A stretch of DNA of 64,000 nucleotides from Undaria pinnatifida (taxonomy: Eukaryota; Sar; Phaeophyceae; Laminariales; Alariaceae). The notes beneath the pieces are model-generated. The model ran no database searches. It was not told where the DNA came from and saw nothing but the letters and a program-made list of their open reading frames with translations. Made by a program: the position numbers and the translations under genes. Location of the stretch: NCBI GenBank assembly GCA_012845835.1, contig JABAKD010000001.1, positions 18,344,090-18,408,089 of the forward strand, read 5' to 3'. Shown in pieces: positions 10,300 through 19,773 of the stretch. How positions within the stretch are numbered: position 1 is the stretch's first letter; each line of letters begins with the position of its first letter.

Positions 10300-11440
10300 G
10301 AACGATATCATAGATGCTCTACTTTCCTACTGGCGCGCCGGGCATGTCTGTGGGGAGGTCCAAATACGGGAGTTTATCCCTCAGGGGGGAACCGTCCGGT
10401 GTGTCGCTAGAGGTGCAGGGGCCGACGGCGAGGATCTTGTGGGGCCCCGTCCAATTTAGGCGAATTTGGTCTTGAGCACCTTTGCATCCGCGCCAGCTTT
10501 CGCGCCTTAGCGAATAGTGGAGGCCGTATTATACAGCCAAACCCAATTACGCACAACGAAGTTGGGGACCTGGTGCAAAGTGTCCGAAAGGGTTGAGTTT
10601 CGCCGTTCCACACGGGAAATTGTTAAGGCATGCATCTCGCGGACAATATCATTGGCGTGCTGTTGGCATTCTGACGCCTGGTCTCGGTATGCGAGGTGGT
10701 CGCGGGCCAGGCTCTGATGGCCGGCGACCATAGAGCTGTCGAAAATAGTGAGAGGTAGGCGCGGGAACCTGCCCGTGCAAACCTCGTTGGGGGCGAGGCC
10801 AGTGGCGGCGCTGCCGAATTGTTGTAGGCGAACTCCACGTGCGGCAATTGCGCATCCCAATTATCTTGGCGGTCGCTGACGGCCATAGCCAGCATTTGGG
10901 TCATTGTGTGGTTAACGCGCTCCACACCACCGTTACCGCTTGGATGGTAAGAGCTGGTGGCGATTTTTCGAACACCAAGAAGCTCGTATACGTCGTTGCT
11001 TAACTTGGAGCCGAACTGGAGGCCGTTGTCTGAGAGGATGCTACGTGGACACCCCCAAAGGGGAACGTAGCGGTTGATGAGGATGTTGGACGTGCTTTCA
11101 GCTGTATATTCAGCGGCGGTGACGGTGAATATGTCTGCACGACGGCTAAAGCGGTCGGTGAAAAGAAAAAATTAGGTGTTACCCCGGGACACGACCGGAA
11201 ATGTCCCAAAGCAGTCCACTCAAGCAATGCCCTGTCCTGGAGGGAGGGGAATCGAAATGCCGGGCCAACGAACTGTCAGTCGCGGTGTTTTCCGCGCTTG
11301 GCATTTCAAGCAATGTCGCAACCACCAGCGGGTGCATATGCTCATTCCTATCTACCAATAGAAACGCTCGAGCGTGCGAAGTGTGCGTGCCGTGCCTAGA
11401 TGGCAGGAAGTAGTCGAATGATAGGCTTGCATGATCCAAG
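10300..11440 (-). pseudogene. Gypsy integrase, decayed
   Basis: The minus-strand translation shows, in successive frames, a degenerate N-terminal zinc-binding region near 11440-11330 (NEHMHPLVVATLLEMPS), a core segment around 11230-11160 (WDISG / DCFGTFP region), the second catalytic Asp context SDNGLQFGSKL near 11030-11000, and the third catalytic Glu context YHPSGNGGVERVN near 10953-10917, followed by WDAQLPHVEFAYNNS. It then continues through TGLAPNEV to a tail with GPHKILAVGP and LPYLDLPTDMPG near 10480-10340. This gives the D,D-35-E architecture of retroviral-type integrases. Multiple frameshifts separate the segments. Confidence 0.8.
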
Positions 11441-12529
11441 GACGCATGAGTAGCGGCACGTAAATACGGATTGGTTCATCCCCCAAAAGGCAAGACGCGC
11501 GTCCCTCAGGCCGTAGGGAATAGTGGGCCGGGGTTGGATTACGGACGAGGAGGACAATGCCCTCGTCGGTAGTATGGAGGCGGCCTTTGCCAGCGAGCTC
11601 CTCGATCTCCGAGAAGGGGGGGCGCTGGTGTCAGGGGAAACGCGCTAAGACTTCGGCGGGCAAGACCAATGGCCGGCCGAGAAGAATGTATTAGATAGCG
11701 GCGTAAAGCGTAGGCTCTGCGCGTTGCTCTCTCTCCCAGACGGCGTGCGAATAATGCCCAGCGGAATCGCCAAAGTGTAGTTCGGCAGAAGTGCCGAAGG
11801 CGTCCAAATCGGCCGTAGGGGTGGGGGGAAGAATCCGAATGGGGGGAGATCCCTAAACGTGGGGCACCCAAAGGCTCCGCTCGGTCGCGGTCGGACGGGG
11901 TGGGTGCCGTCGGGACAGGCGTTGGGGCCCGAAATGTGCTCGGGGTGGAAGCCAATGGCAGCCGTGGGCGCGGAGCGCGCGGCAGAGGGTCGACCCAAGA
12001 AGAAGACGTCCGGGGAACCCTGCCGGGTTCGAAACCATATTCAACGGCAGGCTGTGCGACACTGGCAGCAGCGGCTGTTCTTCGGCGCGTCCAAGTGGAG
12101 ATGCGGCCCGCAGGCGGCAGTACCACTGAAGCCTCCGATGGGCGCGTAGGGGCCCGCGGGGGTAATTTCGCGGAGTAGCCCCGAAGGGCACCGCGAAAAC
12201 CGGAGTGAAGGTGGCGTCGGCGGCAGGCCAAAGTGGCGCGCGGCCGAAGCGGTCATCACCGGTACCGACGAAAGCAAAAACATGGGCGACGAATCTCCCG
12301 GTGGGAGCAGAAAGGTCGTCAATCCTCATACGTGGCCCGTGTGCGCGAAGATCAGTGAGGGTAAGGGAGAGCCCACCCAAGACGGCGCTGTCGGGTTGGG
12401 GCACCAGCCCACCCAAGCCAATGCCGGGGACCAATGTGGAGGGGGCGAGCAGGCCGCAAGCCCTGACGAGGTATATGGCCTCATCGTCGACAGAGGTGAG
12501 GTGGGTAAAACCACTGCGGTCGTGCTCAC

Positions 12530-13050
12530 TCAATCGCCGGCTGTGGCAATCGCGAGAGGAAGTCAGCATTACCATTTGCGCTTCCCTTTCGGTACTCGAG
12601 TGTCTAGTCACACGCGGTGAGGTGCTCTTGCCAACTCTGGACTCGCGCGTTGTGGTCCCCAACTTTTCCCATATTTTCCAGAGCCTTTTGATCCGAGGAA
12701 ATGCGAAACTTCGTACCCCAAAGGTAGCCTCGAATGCGCTTGATCCCCCATACGATGATTCTTGCTTTCGAATCGAGCGGCGTCCAATGTCTTTCCGAGT
12801 CGAGGGTGGCACGGCTAACGTAGGCAATTGGCCTTACAGAGCCGTCGGGCTGTTCTTGTTCCAGCTGAGCACCAAAACCGTCAATGCTGGCGTCGCAATA
12901 CACCCGAAAAGGGTGGGAGCCGCCCTCCACGGCGTCCCAGTCGGGAAAGACCAGGACCGGTGGAGCGGCGAGCTCCGCGAGCATGTCACGCACGATGGCT
13001 TCCATGCTCGGCGTGAACGAAAATTTGACGCCCTTCTTGAGGAGGGCCGT
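12530..13050 (-). pseudogene. Gypsy RNase H, decayed
   Basis: A clear RNase H domain is read from about 13040: YCDASIDGFGAQLEQ supplies the first catalytic Asp, SRATLDSERHWTPLDSKA contains the conserved Glu context, and SSDQKALENM the later Asp. The C-terminal phrase GSANGNADFLSRLPQPA (near 12575-12530) follows after a frameshift. In reverse transcription this domain degrades the RNA template. A TGA stop separates it from the RT thumb at about 13050. Confidence 0.85.
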
Positions 13051-13056
13051 GATTGG

Positions 13057-13860
13057 TCAAATCCGTTTGGATATATCTGGCAGAAATTTTCGGTAGTACG
13101 AAAGGCCACCCAGGAGAGAGCGCAGCTGGTTTAGGTCGTGGAGCATGGGCATGAGAGTCAAAGCCGATTTTTTCTCGGCGTTTGGGCACACGCCCGCGGG
13201 CGACATGAAGTGGCCCAGAAAATCGGCGTTCGTCGCGCCGAGTCTGGCTTTCGAGAGGGAGAGCTTAAGGTTGTGCTTGCGCAGTCGCTCGAACAGGGCA
13301 CGGATGGTTTCGACGTGGGCTGACGGATCTGAATTGAACGATGACATCATCTAGGTATGCCGCAACCTGTTCCGAACCCTTGGTAACGTCGTTGATCACC
13401 TTCACCAACCAATCAGGCGATGCCCTGCTGCCATGAGGCATAACCAACCAATCGTAAAGGCCCGTTGGGGTGCAAAATGCCGTGAGTGGGACTGTGTCCT
13501 TGTGAGCGGTTATCTGGTGAAACGACGACACGAGGTCGAAGAGGGAGAAAACGCGTCCCTCGTCCGAAGAGTCCAGGACCTAATCCACGCGCGGGATCGG
13601 CAGCTGGCTAAGTCTGCTAATGTCGATGAGTTTCTTGTAGTTAACAGTGATCCGAAAACCGCCAGAGTTTTGTGGGACGACCACCAGGGGGCTCGAATAG
13701 GGCGAAGTCGAGTGTTGGAACAGACCGGCGGCGAGGTACTGATTGAGGGTGGCGTCCACCTCTTTGGCCAAAATCGGGTTGATTCGATGTGGCCGGGAGG
13801 TGACAGGCCCGCTGCCCCCCGGTACCGAGATTTCGAAGAACATTGGAGAGCAGGAGCCAA
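13057..13860 (-). pseudogene. Gypsy reverse transcriptase, decayed
   Basis: Finger-palm motifs are present in order: RPHRINPILAKEVDATL, SPYSSPLVVVPQNSGGFRI with NYKKLI, then LFDLVSSFHQI, FCTPTGLYDWLVMPHG and the catalytic AYLDDVIV near 13350-13370. The thumb/connection follows with FLGHFMSPAGV and LRSLLGGLSYYRKFLPDISKRI split over two reads. A TAG stop interrupts the frame just before the palm (about 13580), and a single-base frameshift follows the YLDD box. The element cannot make an intact enzyme. Confidence 0.9.
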
Positions 13861-14539
13861 ATCCGTTTTGGAGCTGAAAAAAACACCCGGAAACTCGCAG
13901 AGAACGTCACCTAGTTCCTCGATGGCCGCAGGGGTCCACTCCGGGCTATGTAAATCGAAAATTGTGTCGCGCAGATGCCTCGCCAGGCGGTGCCAGACGC
14001 TCAGGAACGAAATCCGTTGTTCGGGTGTCAAACGCTCGAGCAAGGCAGAAGAGGGCGAGACCGTGGCTGCAGCTGCTGCGAGAGGGTGCCGAAATGGCCG
14101 CAGCCTCAGGCGCGTTCCTGGGCGGGGAGACGGCTGGTGTACTGTTCGTACCCTGGAAAACGGCAACGGGTGCGCGCATTGATGGGGCGTGGGTGACTCC
14201 GAGAAGGTCGCCGAGATCAAGGTCGGTTGCGCCCATGATGGGAAGAACCTGTCGCCCTGAAGCGGCAACATGTTCTTCGGCAAGAAGAAGATGCGGCTGG
14301 GGCAGCATTTCGACGAGACAGTGGCCTGTAAAACCTGGTAGGCCGTTATTGCGGTCCAAGGTAACAGCGAGAAGCTGAGGCTCGTCTGACAGAGTGAGGC
14401 GATCGGCGCCATCGCAACGGAGGTGGGAACCTCCGCCAGAGGCGAGGGGGTCGGGTACAAAAGCCGATGCACCCGTGGGGGCATGGTGAGATAGCATCAG
14501 GTCCCCGAAAACCCTCTGGTCAGAGGGGCGGGGAGGGAA

Positions 14540-14900
14540 AGAACGGAAGGACCTGGTGTTAAAACGCATCAAGCTATCGCGTCCCAGGAGCACCGCGTGT
14601 TGCATAACTGAGGGCGGAACGACGTCGGTCCACACGGCGAGAGAGTTCGTCGGCTGCTCAGCCCGGAAGAATTGGAGGCTCAAGCGGACGCTGGTCGAAG
14701 TTCGTAGGGGAGCGGATTTGCCGAATCCCCCCCAGGGACGAAGGGCATAGTCCTGCTCGCAATTAGCGGCGGCCGCGCCGCACGCAAGCATCTGCTCCAA
14801 GACGCCACGGTGGATGAAATTCTAAGGGGAGCCCGTGTCTAGGAGCGCCACACAACCAAAAACTGTAGAGGCGGGGGTTCCACTATGCACGGTAATTTTG
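14540..14900 (-). pseudogene. Gypsy retropepsin-like protease, decayed
   Basis: The minus-strand read gives VFGCVALLDTGSP at about 14870-14825. DTG is the catalytic motif of retroviral-type aspartic proteases and the preceding hydrophobic run is typical. A TAG codon immediately after DTGSP breaks the frame, which then continues with NFIHRGVLEQML and on to QHAVLLGRDSLMRF near 14565, the usual second hydrophobic/GRD block. It lies between NADAR and RT, as expected for the pol order. Confidence 0.8.
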
Positions 14901-15051
14901 GTGGTAAAAGAGGCGTCGTCGAGCGTAGTCGTGCCTCCGACGCCTAAAACTCCGAAGGAGGACCGGGGCAAGCACGTGCTGAAACTCGAAGGCGCGTCAG
15001 CGGTGCGGGGTTAATCTCGTGGATTCCCTCGGACAATATCGGAGTACAGAA

Positions 15052-15600
15052 TTAAGGAGAAGAGGTGGGGTGTGCCAACCCGTCCGTATTATGGCGAAGG
15101 AGGTCGCGGGCGGTAGAAAGCGACTGCCCGAGTAAATTCTTTCCTCGACACAAGTGGGGGTCATGGGTGTCGGGGTCGTCCGCCCGGAGGTCAATGCCCC
15201 ACACGTGATCAAAAGGGCTTCAGCTTGCTACCAGTGCCCAAAAGGTTGTGTTTTATCTCTGGGTTTTGCGAAAAAATTGGCAAAAGTCCCAGCGAGAACG
15301 GGGTCTTTGCGTTTCCTCTCCCAAATGTCATTGTCGAAACCCCGGACGCTCCGTCCGATGCGCTTGTGCGATTGGGGTTCCGACGTGCTCAGTATGAGTT
15401 CCAGTGCACGGTGGTCGTGGAAGAGGCGTGCCTTTCCGCCATTATAAATTGCTCTGCGCAAGAATACGAAACGTCGTCGACGACAAACGCCGACGCTGTC
15501 CATTACGAAAAAATCGAGGGGGGCTGCCAAAACAACACGACGTTTCCCGTGGAATACTCGCGTGTAGGGTTAAAAATCGAAGGAGCCGAGCCCTCGGAGG
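15052..15600 (-). pseudogene. NADAR domain (YbiA/RibX-like N-glycosidase fold) inside the retroelement
   Basis: Three in-register segments on the minus strand match the NADAR family. First is TREYSTGNVVLFW with PPSIFS, then SYSCAEQFIMAE (E and Q of the EHxxQ-like motif) leading after a one-base shift to KARLFHDHRALELIL. Second is RIGRSVRGFDNDIWERKRK, ending in GTFANFFAKP. Third, in another frame, is SPFDHVWGIDLRADDP with LCRGKNLLGQSL and ARDLLRH. WG.x.L.ADDP and GKNLLG are hallmark C-terminal phrases. Known NADAR proteins bind ADP-ribose-like ligands, cleave riboflavin intermediates or reverse guanosine ADP-ribosylation. At least two frameshifts and stops show this copy is dead. It sits directly upstream of the protease, same strand, in the place where gag is expected. 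Confidence 0.8.
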
Positions 15601-15820
15601 GTATGGTTGGGGCGCGCGGTGCAGTCCTTTGGGGGCACTGGGTCGCCGACCCTACCGGGGGGCGGTTTTACGGTCACCGGCGGTGAGGCGTTATGGCGCG
15701 TAGGCAAAACGTCGCCAGAAGTGGCTCTCTCAGCGCTCATCGATTGGGGGTCAACGGGGGCACGGGACTCGGAGCCAGTTCTGCTTGACGCAACAGCAGC
15801 GACACAGTGATGCTGCAAAG

Positions 15821-17194
15821 AGGTCGAGATCTATTTCAGCGGACAAACATATATCATGCGGACACCTGAACAAAAAATTACACATCCGGGACAAATCAAA
15901 TGCGCGGGCAATATTGCACCCACGATGCAATACATGCCGTCCCGTCGTCCCGTTTATGTTGGCCCTGGCAATATCCAGGCGGTGACACTACTTATATAAT
16001 ACATCAACAGTAATGCCCCGCCGCTGTGTGGGGTCGGGGCCTTTCACAACAACAAAAGCTAAATACATACTTCGAAGTATATTCTTGCGGCCGGCTGAAC
16101 CAGAAAAAAATGGCAAAATATCAATGTCATGTCATGTCAACGGGAAAAAAATTAAATGCGCCGGGCACTACAAAAGTATTCCGGAATGCCGTGCCGCTGT
16201 AAACTACAGAACTCCGCATGTAGACATACGTCGTATGGCCGGCAAAACTAAGAAACAGTAGCAAAGGGAACAAATCTGATGCGCGGGCAAACGACAGATA
16301 GTGCAGTGCTGCAATGAACGCCGTCCGTTCATCCCACTGCGTCTCTGTTGACCCGCTGGCACTGCCCAGGCTGCGACGCTTATATGCATGTATGTGATGC
16401 CGCTGCGATATCGTGATCTAGCGCATGAACTAAAGGAAATCTTATCCATGCGGTGCACCCACCACCAACCAACCCACTAAAGCAGTGCAGCAATACGTAC
16501 GGCAGTATACCGGTACGCGAGGTTGGCAGATCTAACAACGTAACAACGGGAACGAAGCAAATAAAAATGCGCGTCCAGTCTCTGTTGACCCTCTGGCATT
16601 ACCCAGGGGAGTCACTCGCCTATGAACCTGAAGCAAGATATGTCGGCCTTTGGAATGAAGCTCGAAGGGTGACGAAAGAATGCACAGAAGGCCGGCAGGT
16701 CGTTTCGACGGGTAGAAGGAGGGAGCAGATTCATACATGCGAAAATGGTATGACACGGAGAGACGCAGAGCTGCAGAGCGACACGCAAAAGGCCGCGGCA
16801 GCGCCATCCACCGTCGGCATCTCTAAGCGGCCCGTCGGGGGGGGGGGGGGGGGGGGAAGGGAAAGGGGGTGGGGGGAGGGGGGAAGGGTGGCGGGGTGGG
16901 GGAGATCCTGCCCAAGAGACCGAGGTCTGGGTCTGGCCATCATCGTCTTGAAGCTTGCGGGCCTTCCAATGGCCGTCGCAAGTTAGCAACGCCGCCCTGA
17001 GTTATTCGCCTCGTTGCGTTCTCCCTCCAGTGCGCCATTGGTGCACTTGATACCCTCTATGAACCCAATGCCGTCTTTAAGTTCATAAGGTCTGCTATTA
17101 ATAGTATGGTGCTTATTCCTTTCTTCTTCTTGTTTCCTCTTCTTTTCTTTCCTTTTCTTTTCTTTCTGTCTTTGATTTTTTTCTTCTTTTTTCC
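15821..17194. other. Anonymous intergenic DNA with a G-run and a pyrimidine tract
   Basis: No gene supported. A G-rich block at 16836-16900 includes a run of 18 G. A polypyrimidine tract rich in tttctttcctt words lies at 17115-17195. The open frames across them are low-complexity reads. Confidence 0.4.
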
Positions 17195-17760
17195 AATTGA
17201 CTTGCGTCTGACGTCCGTGTTCGTAGTGATAGGTACCACGTGCAATATATACGTGGTAGTCTTTTCTGGGTGGCAAACGGTGTAGTCGGTTTTTTCAGGC
17301 GCGAGTAGTGCGACTTATGTACCGATATGGACCGGGCACATCGTACCGATATGGACCTGACACATCATAGGCTGACTTCCGCTTCCACTTTTATCTTTTT
17401 CTGGCGGGAGGCATAAATTGCGTCAGCTATTTGTCTATATACAAGTATGCGTGTGCCACACTTGTTTTTTTGTGTGTTTTTTTCCTGGGTTGGGGTATTC
17501 CTCCACTCCAGAGTGACTGGAACCTGTCCTGTGACCACGGACTTGATTATGCGAGTTACAACAACAACTATTAACGGTTGTTGTAGAAGTAACTATACAT
17601 CTTGCTGGTTGACTATCCAGTTGACTATCCGTCTGTACACGTCCTTGACGGGGAATGTAGAAGACGTCTAAGCAGTATGCGAGTGCACTGGCTGCAATTT
17701 TGTATACCTGGTAGTAATTTTGTAATTTGCTACCTGTGATTTCCACACGTACGCGTGCAA
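17195..17760 (+). repeat. Dispersed repeat family R4, copy 1 (longest)
   Basis: Includes caatatatacgtggtag, the words gatatggaccgggcacat and its neighbour gatatggacctgacacat, then ccactccagagtgactgg and gaccacggacttgattatg. The same blocks appear in reverse order at 38530-38870, and partly at 29860-30060, 49920-50110, 41150-41230 (inverted) and 42030-42090 (inverted). Non-coding, several hundred bp long. Confidence 0.65.
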
Positions 17761-19040
17761 AGCTACCTGGCTGGTCAATATTTCCATCCTCTTGTGTTGG
17801 TGGATGGTGTGTTCTACGGCATCTTGAAAGAAAGCCATAGGCGCGTTCTTCGTGTACTTAACTTTTCTCCGAGTGAGCACAGTGCTAGACTAGAGCGGCA
17901 TCTATTTATCGGTGCCATTTTATCTCTAATAGTGATGGTATGTACATAGTCTATATGTCAAGTGTGTACGGCAAGTGTCACTTTTTACTCGAAACGGTGT
18001 TGTGCGAGTGCCAACCTGCGATGATAGCTGTGGGGTGGGGCAAACAGCGGGGCGCCGGGCGGCAGGGCAACATTGCTCTAATCACATACATCAAACCTCC
18101 ACATGAAGGCACAGGTCACTGGAGGAGCGCAAGGACAAAAACCGCTTGAATGTGTGCCAGCTATCCATTTCCGCTGTGCGAGGAATGGGCTTCTTTGGGG
18201 GCTGCGTATAGGGAGGGAAATGCGTAGTAGTATAATACCTGGTATGGTACAGGTATGATTCTGAATTCGGGGGGTCAAATAAACGTACCAAGAATCACGT
18301 TTTCGGTTGCAGACCCTGGGTTACACCTAGTGGGATATTGCACAAATATATGCTTCGAAGCATATCTTATTGCCCTTCGTGGCCACTCTCCATCTCTTGG
18401 CAGAGCGATCGTTTTCTCGCTGATACGATAAGAGTCGCCAAGAATGCTAAAATGAATTACGCAGCACAACATGACCCTTCCACACGCCGCGAAAAAAATA
18501 TCCCACACTACAGACAAGCGGTCTGTCTTTAAAAACATGAGCGCAAAACTACTTCAAAACCTACACCACCCTAAATCTAAGTCGTTTGCGCCAAAAGCGT
18601 GGGTGCAGTTCTAACGCTGGGTCGGGCTCACACGAATTCCCATGCGAGGTAGGGAGCGTCCTACATTAGTTCTAGCATTAAAAAAAAAGTACCAAGTCTC
18701 TGTTTCGCGCACAAAAGCGGAACCAAAAACCACGCAATTTCGTAAGTGCTACCGCATCATACTCTCCGTCGTCATGTTCAACCGCATCGCGTTCAATAAA
18801 CACGCACGCAGGCAGTAGTTCTAACTAATCGTCAATGGAAAATATGCTGCCTGATACTCTTAATTGGTCAGGCAAGGCAAAGGGTGCTACGCACTTCGGA
18901 AATGTGGCCCGCAATTGGACTTTATCGCTCGATGCGAAGCGGTGCAATAGCGTTAACGGTCAGTTTGGCTCGTTTTAGCTGTGGGGTAGGGTCAAGGTGA
19001 GGGTCAGGGCAGGAAGTATCTCCTAGCTCCTAGCCCACAA
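17761..19040. other. Anonymous intergenic DNA, about 1.3 kb
   Basis: No gene, RNA or clear repeat can be supported here. It lies downstream of the 3' end of the DUF1295 gene and its tandem exon copies. Confidence 0.35.
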
Positions 19041-19073
19041 AAAAAAACTGGTTGTCCTTGTTTTCGCCCTTCC

Positions 19074-19574
19074 AGCAGTACTTCCGCGTACCCGGCACGA
19101 CCACTTGTCACTCGTCCAACGCGCCGTATTCTCCGCGCCACCGCATAACATTGCACCGCACCCTATTCCAACGCATCGTGTTGACAAACACGCACACAGC
19201 ACGCTGGCCTACTTTTCCTTTTTGTTTCGCCCTTCACCCAAGTGTACTACCGCGTCCCCGGCACGAAGACAGGCGTCGAGGCCGTGTACTCCTTCCAATA
19301 ATTCGATGCGCCGCATTCCACCGCACCCTATTCCACCGCATCGTGTTCAACAAAACACGCATGAGCGCCAACCACTAATCGTTCTTCTTTTCGCCCTCCT
19401 TCCAAGTGTACTGCCGCCTTCCCGGCACGAATAAAGGCGTCGAGGCTGCGTACCCCTTCCACTATTTCGACGCTCCGCATTCCAACGCATCGTATTCCCC
19501 CGCAATCGTATTCCACCGCATCCTCTTCCACCGCATCATGTTCAAGAAGTACCAATTAACCCAGGCACGCACGC
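19074..19574 (-). repeat. Three degenerate tandem copies of the DUF1295 terminal exon
   Basis: Copies begin near 19403, 19240 and 19074, at spacings of about 165-200 bp. On the minus strand they translate as variants of the true exon end: WKGYAASTPLFVPGRRQYTW (nearest copy, which even keeps a TAG stop nearby), WKEYTASTPVFVPGTR followed by a stop, and a more decayed third. Each has an internal stop or loss of the upstream half, so they are pseudo-exons downstream of the real 3' end at 19575. Confidence 0.8.
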
Positions 19575-19773
19575 CTAATTGTCCTTCTTTCCGGCCTTCT
19601 CCCAAGTGTATTGCCGCGTGCCCGGCACGAATACAGGCGTGGAAGCGGCGTACTCCTTCCATTCTTTCGACGCACCGTATCTCTCGGCCTGCCTCATCTC
19701 CAGCCCGCCCGTGGCACGCAAAATTACCGACACGATCTGGGTGGGGCCGAGCGTAGCGAACACCCAGTGATAC
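19575..19773 (-). CDS. DUF1295 gene exon 7 (terminal)
   Basis: 199 nt, phase 2 in, ending at TAG (19577-19575). Acceptor catcccgcag. Encodes YHWVFATLGPTQIVSVILRA, then GGLEMRQAERYGASKEWKEY and STPVFVPGTRQYTWEK. The closing [LM]..R.AERYG...EW..Y...TPVF.P pattern is the normal family C-terminus. Confidence 0.93.

Larger units (their letters stand above)
10230..15820 (-). mobile_element. Decayed Ty3/gypsy retrotransposon carrying a NADAR domain
   Basis: Reading on the minus strand, the domain order is NADAR (about 15600-15052), retropepsin (about 14900-14540), reverse transcriptase (13860-13057), RNase H (13050-12530), integrase (11440-10480) and a C-terminal tail to about 10300. Protease-RT-RNaseH-integrase is the Ty3/gypsy order. 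Each domain carries stops or frameshifts, so the copy is dead. I could not find long terminal repeats by eye at either end, and no zinc-knuckle gag was recognised. Several long open frames on the plus strand here (for example 12205-13134 and 13433-14182) are shadows of this element. Confidence 0.85.

Noticed and set aside
11853-12827. 324-residue minus open frame between RNase H and integrase
   Set aside because: It runs in a frame different from the RNase H C-terminus and the integrase start and has no known domain; it is probably a GC-rich off-frame of the dead element.
12205-13134. 309-residue plus-strand open frame
   Set aside because: Antisense to the gypsy RNase H and the region after it, which carry recognisable motifs on minus; GC-rich shadow.
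13433-14182. 249-residue plus-strand open frame
   Set aside because: Antisense shadow of the gypsy RT and protease.
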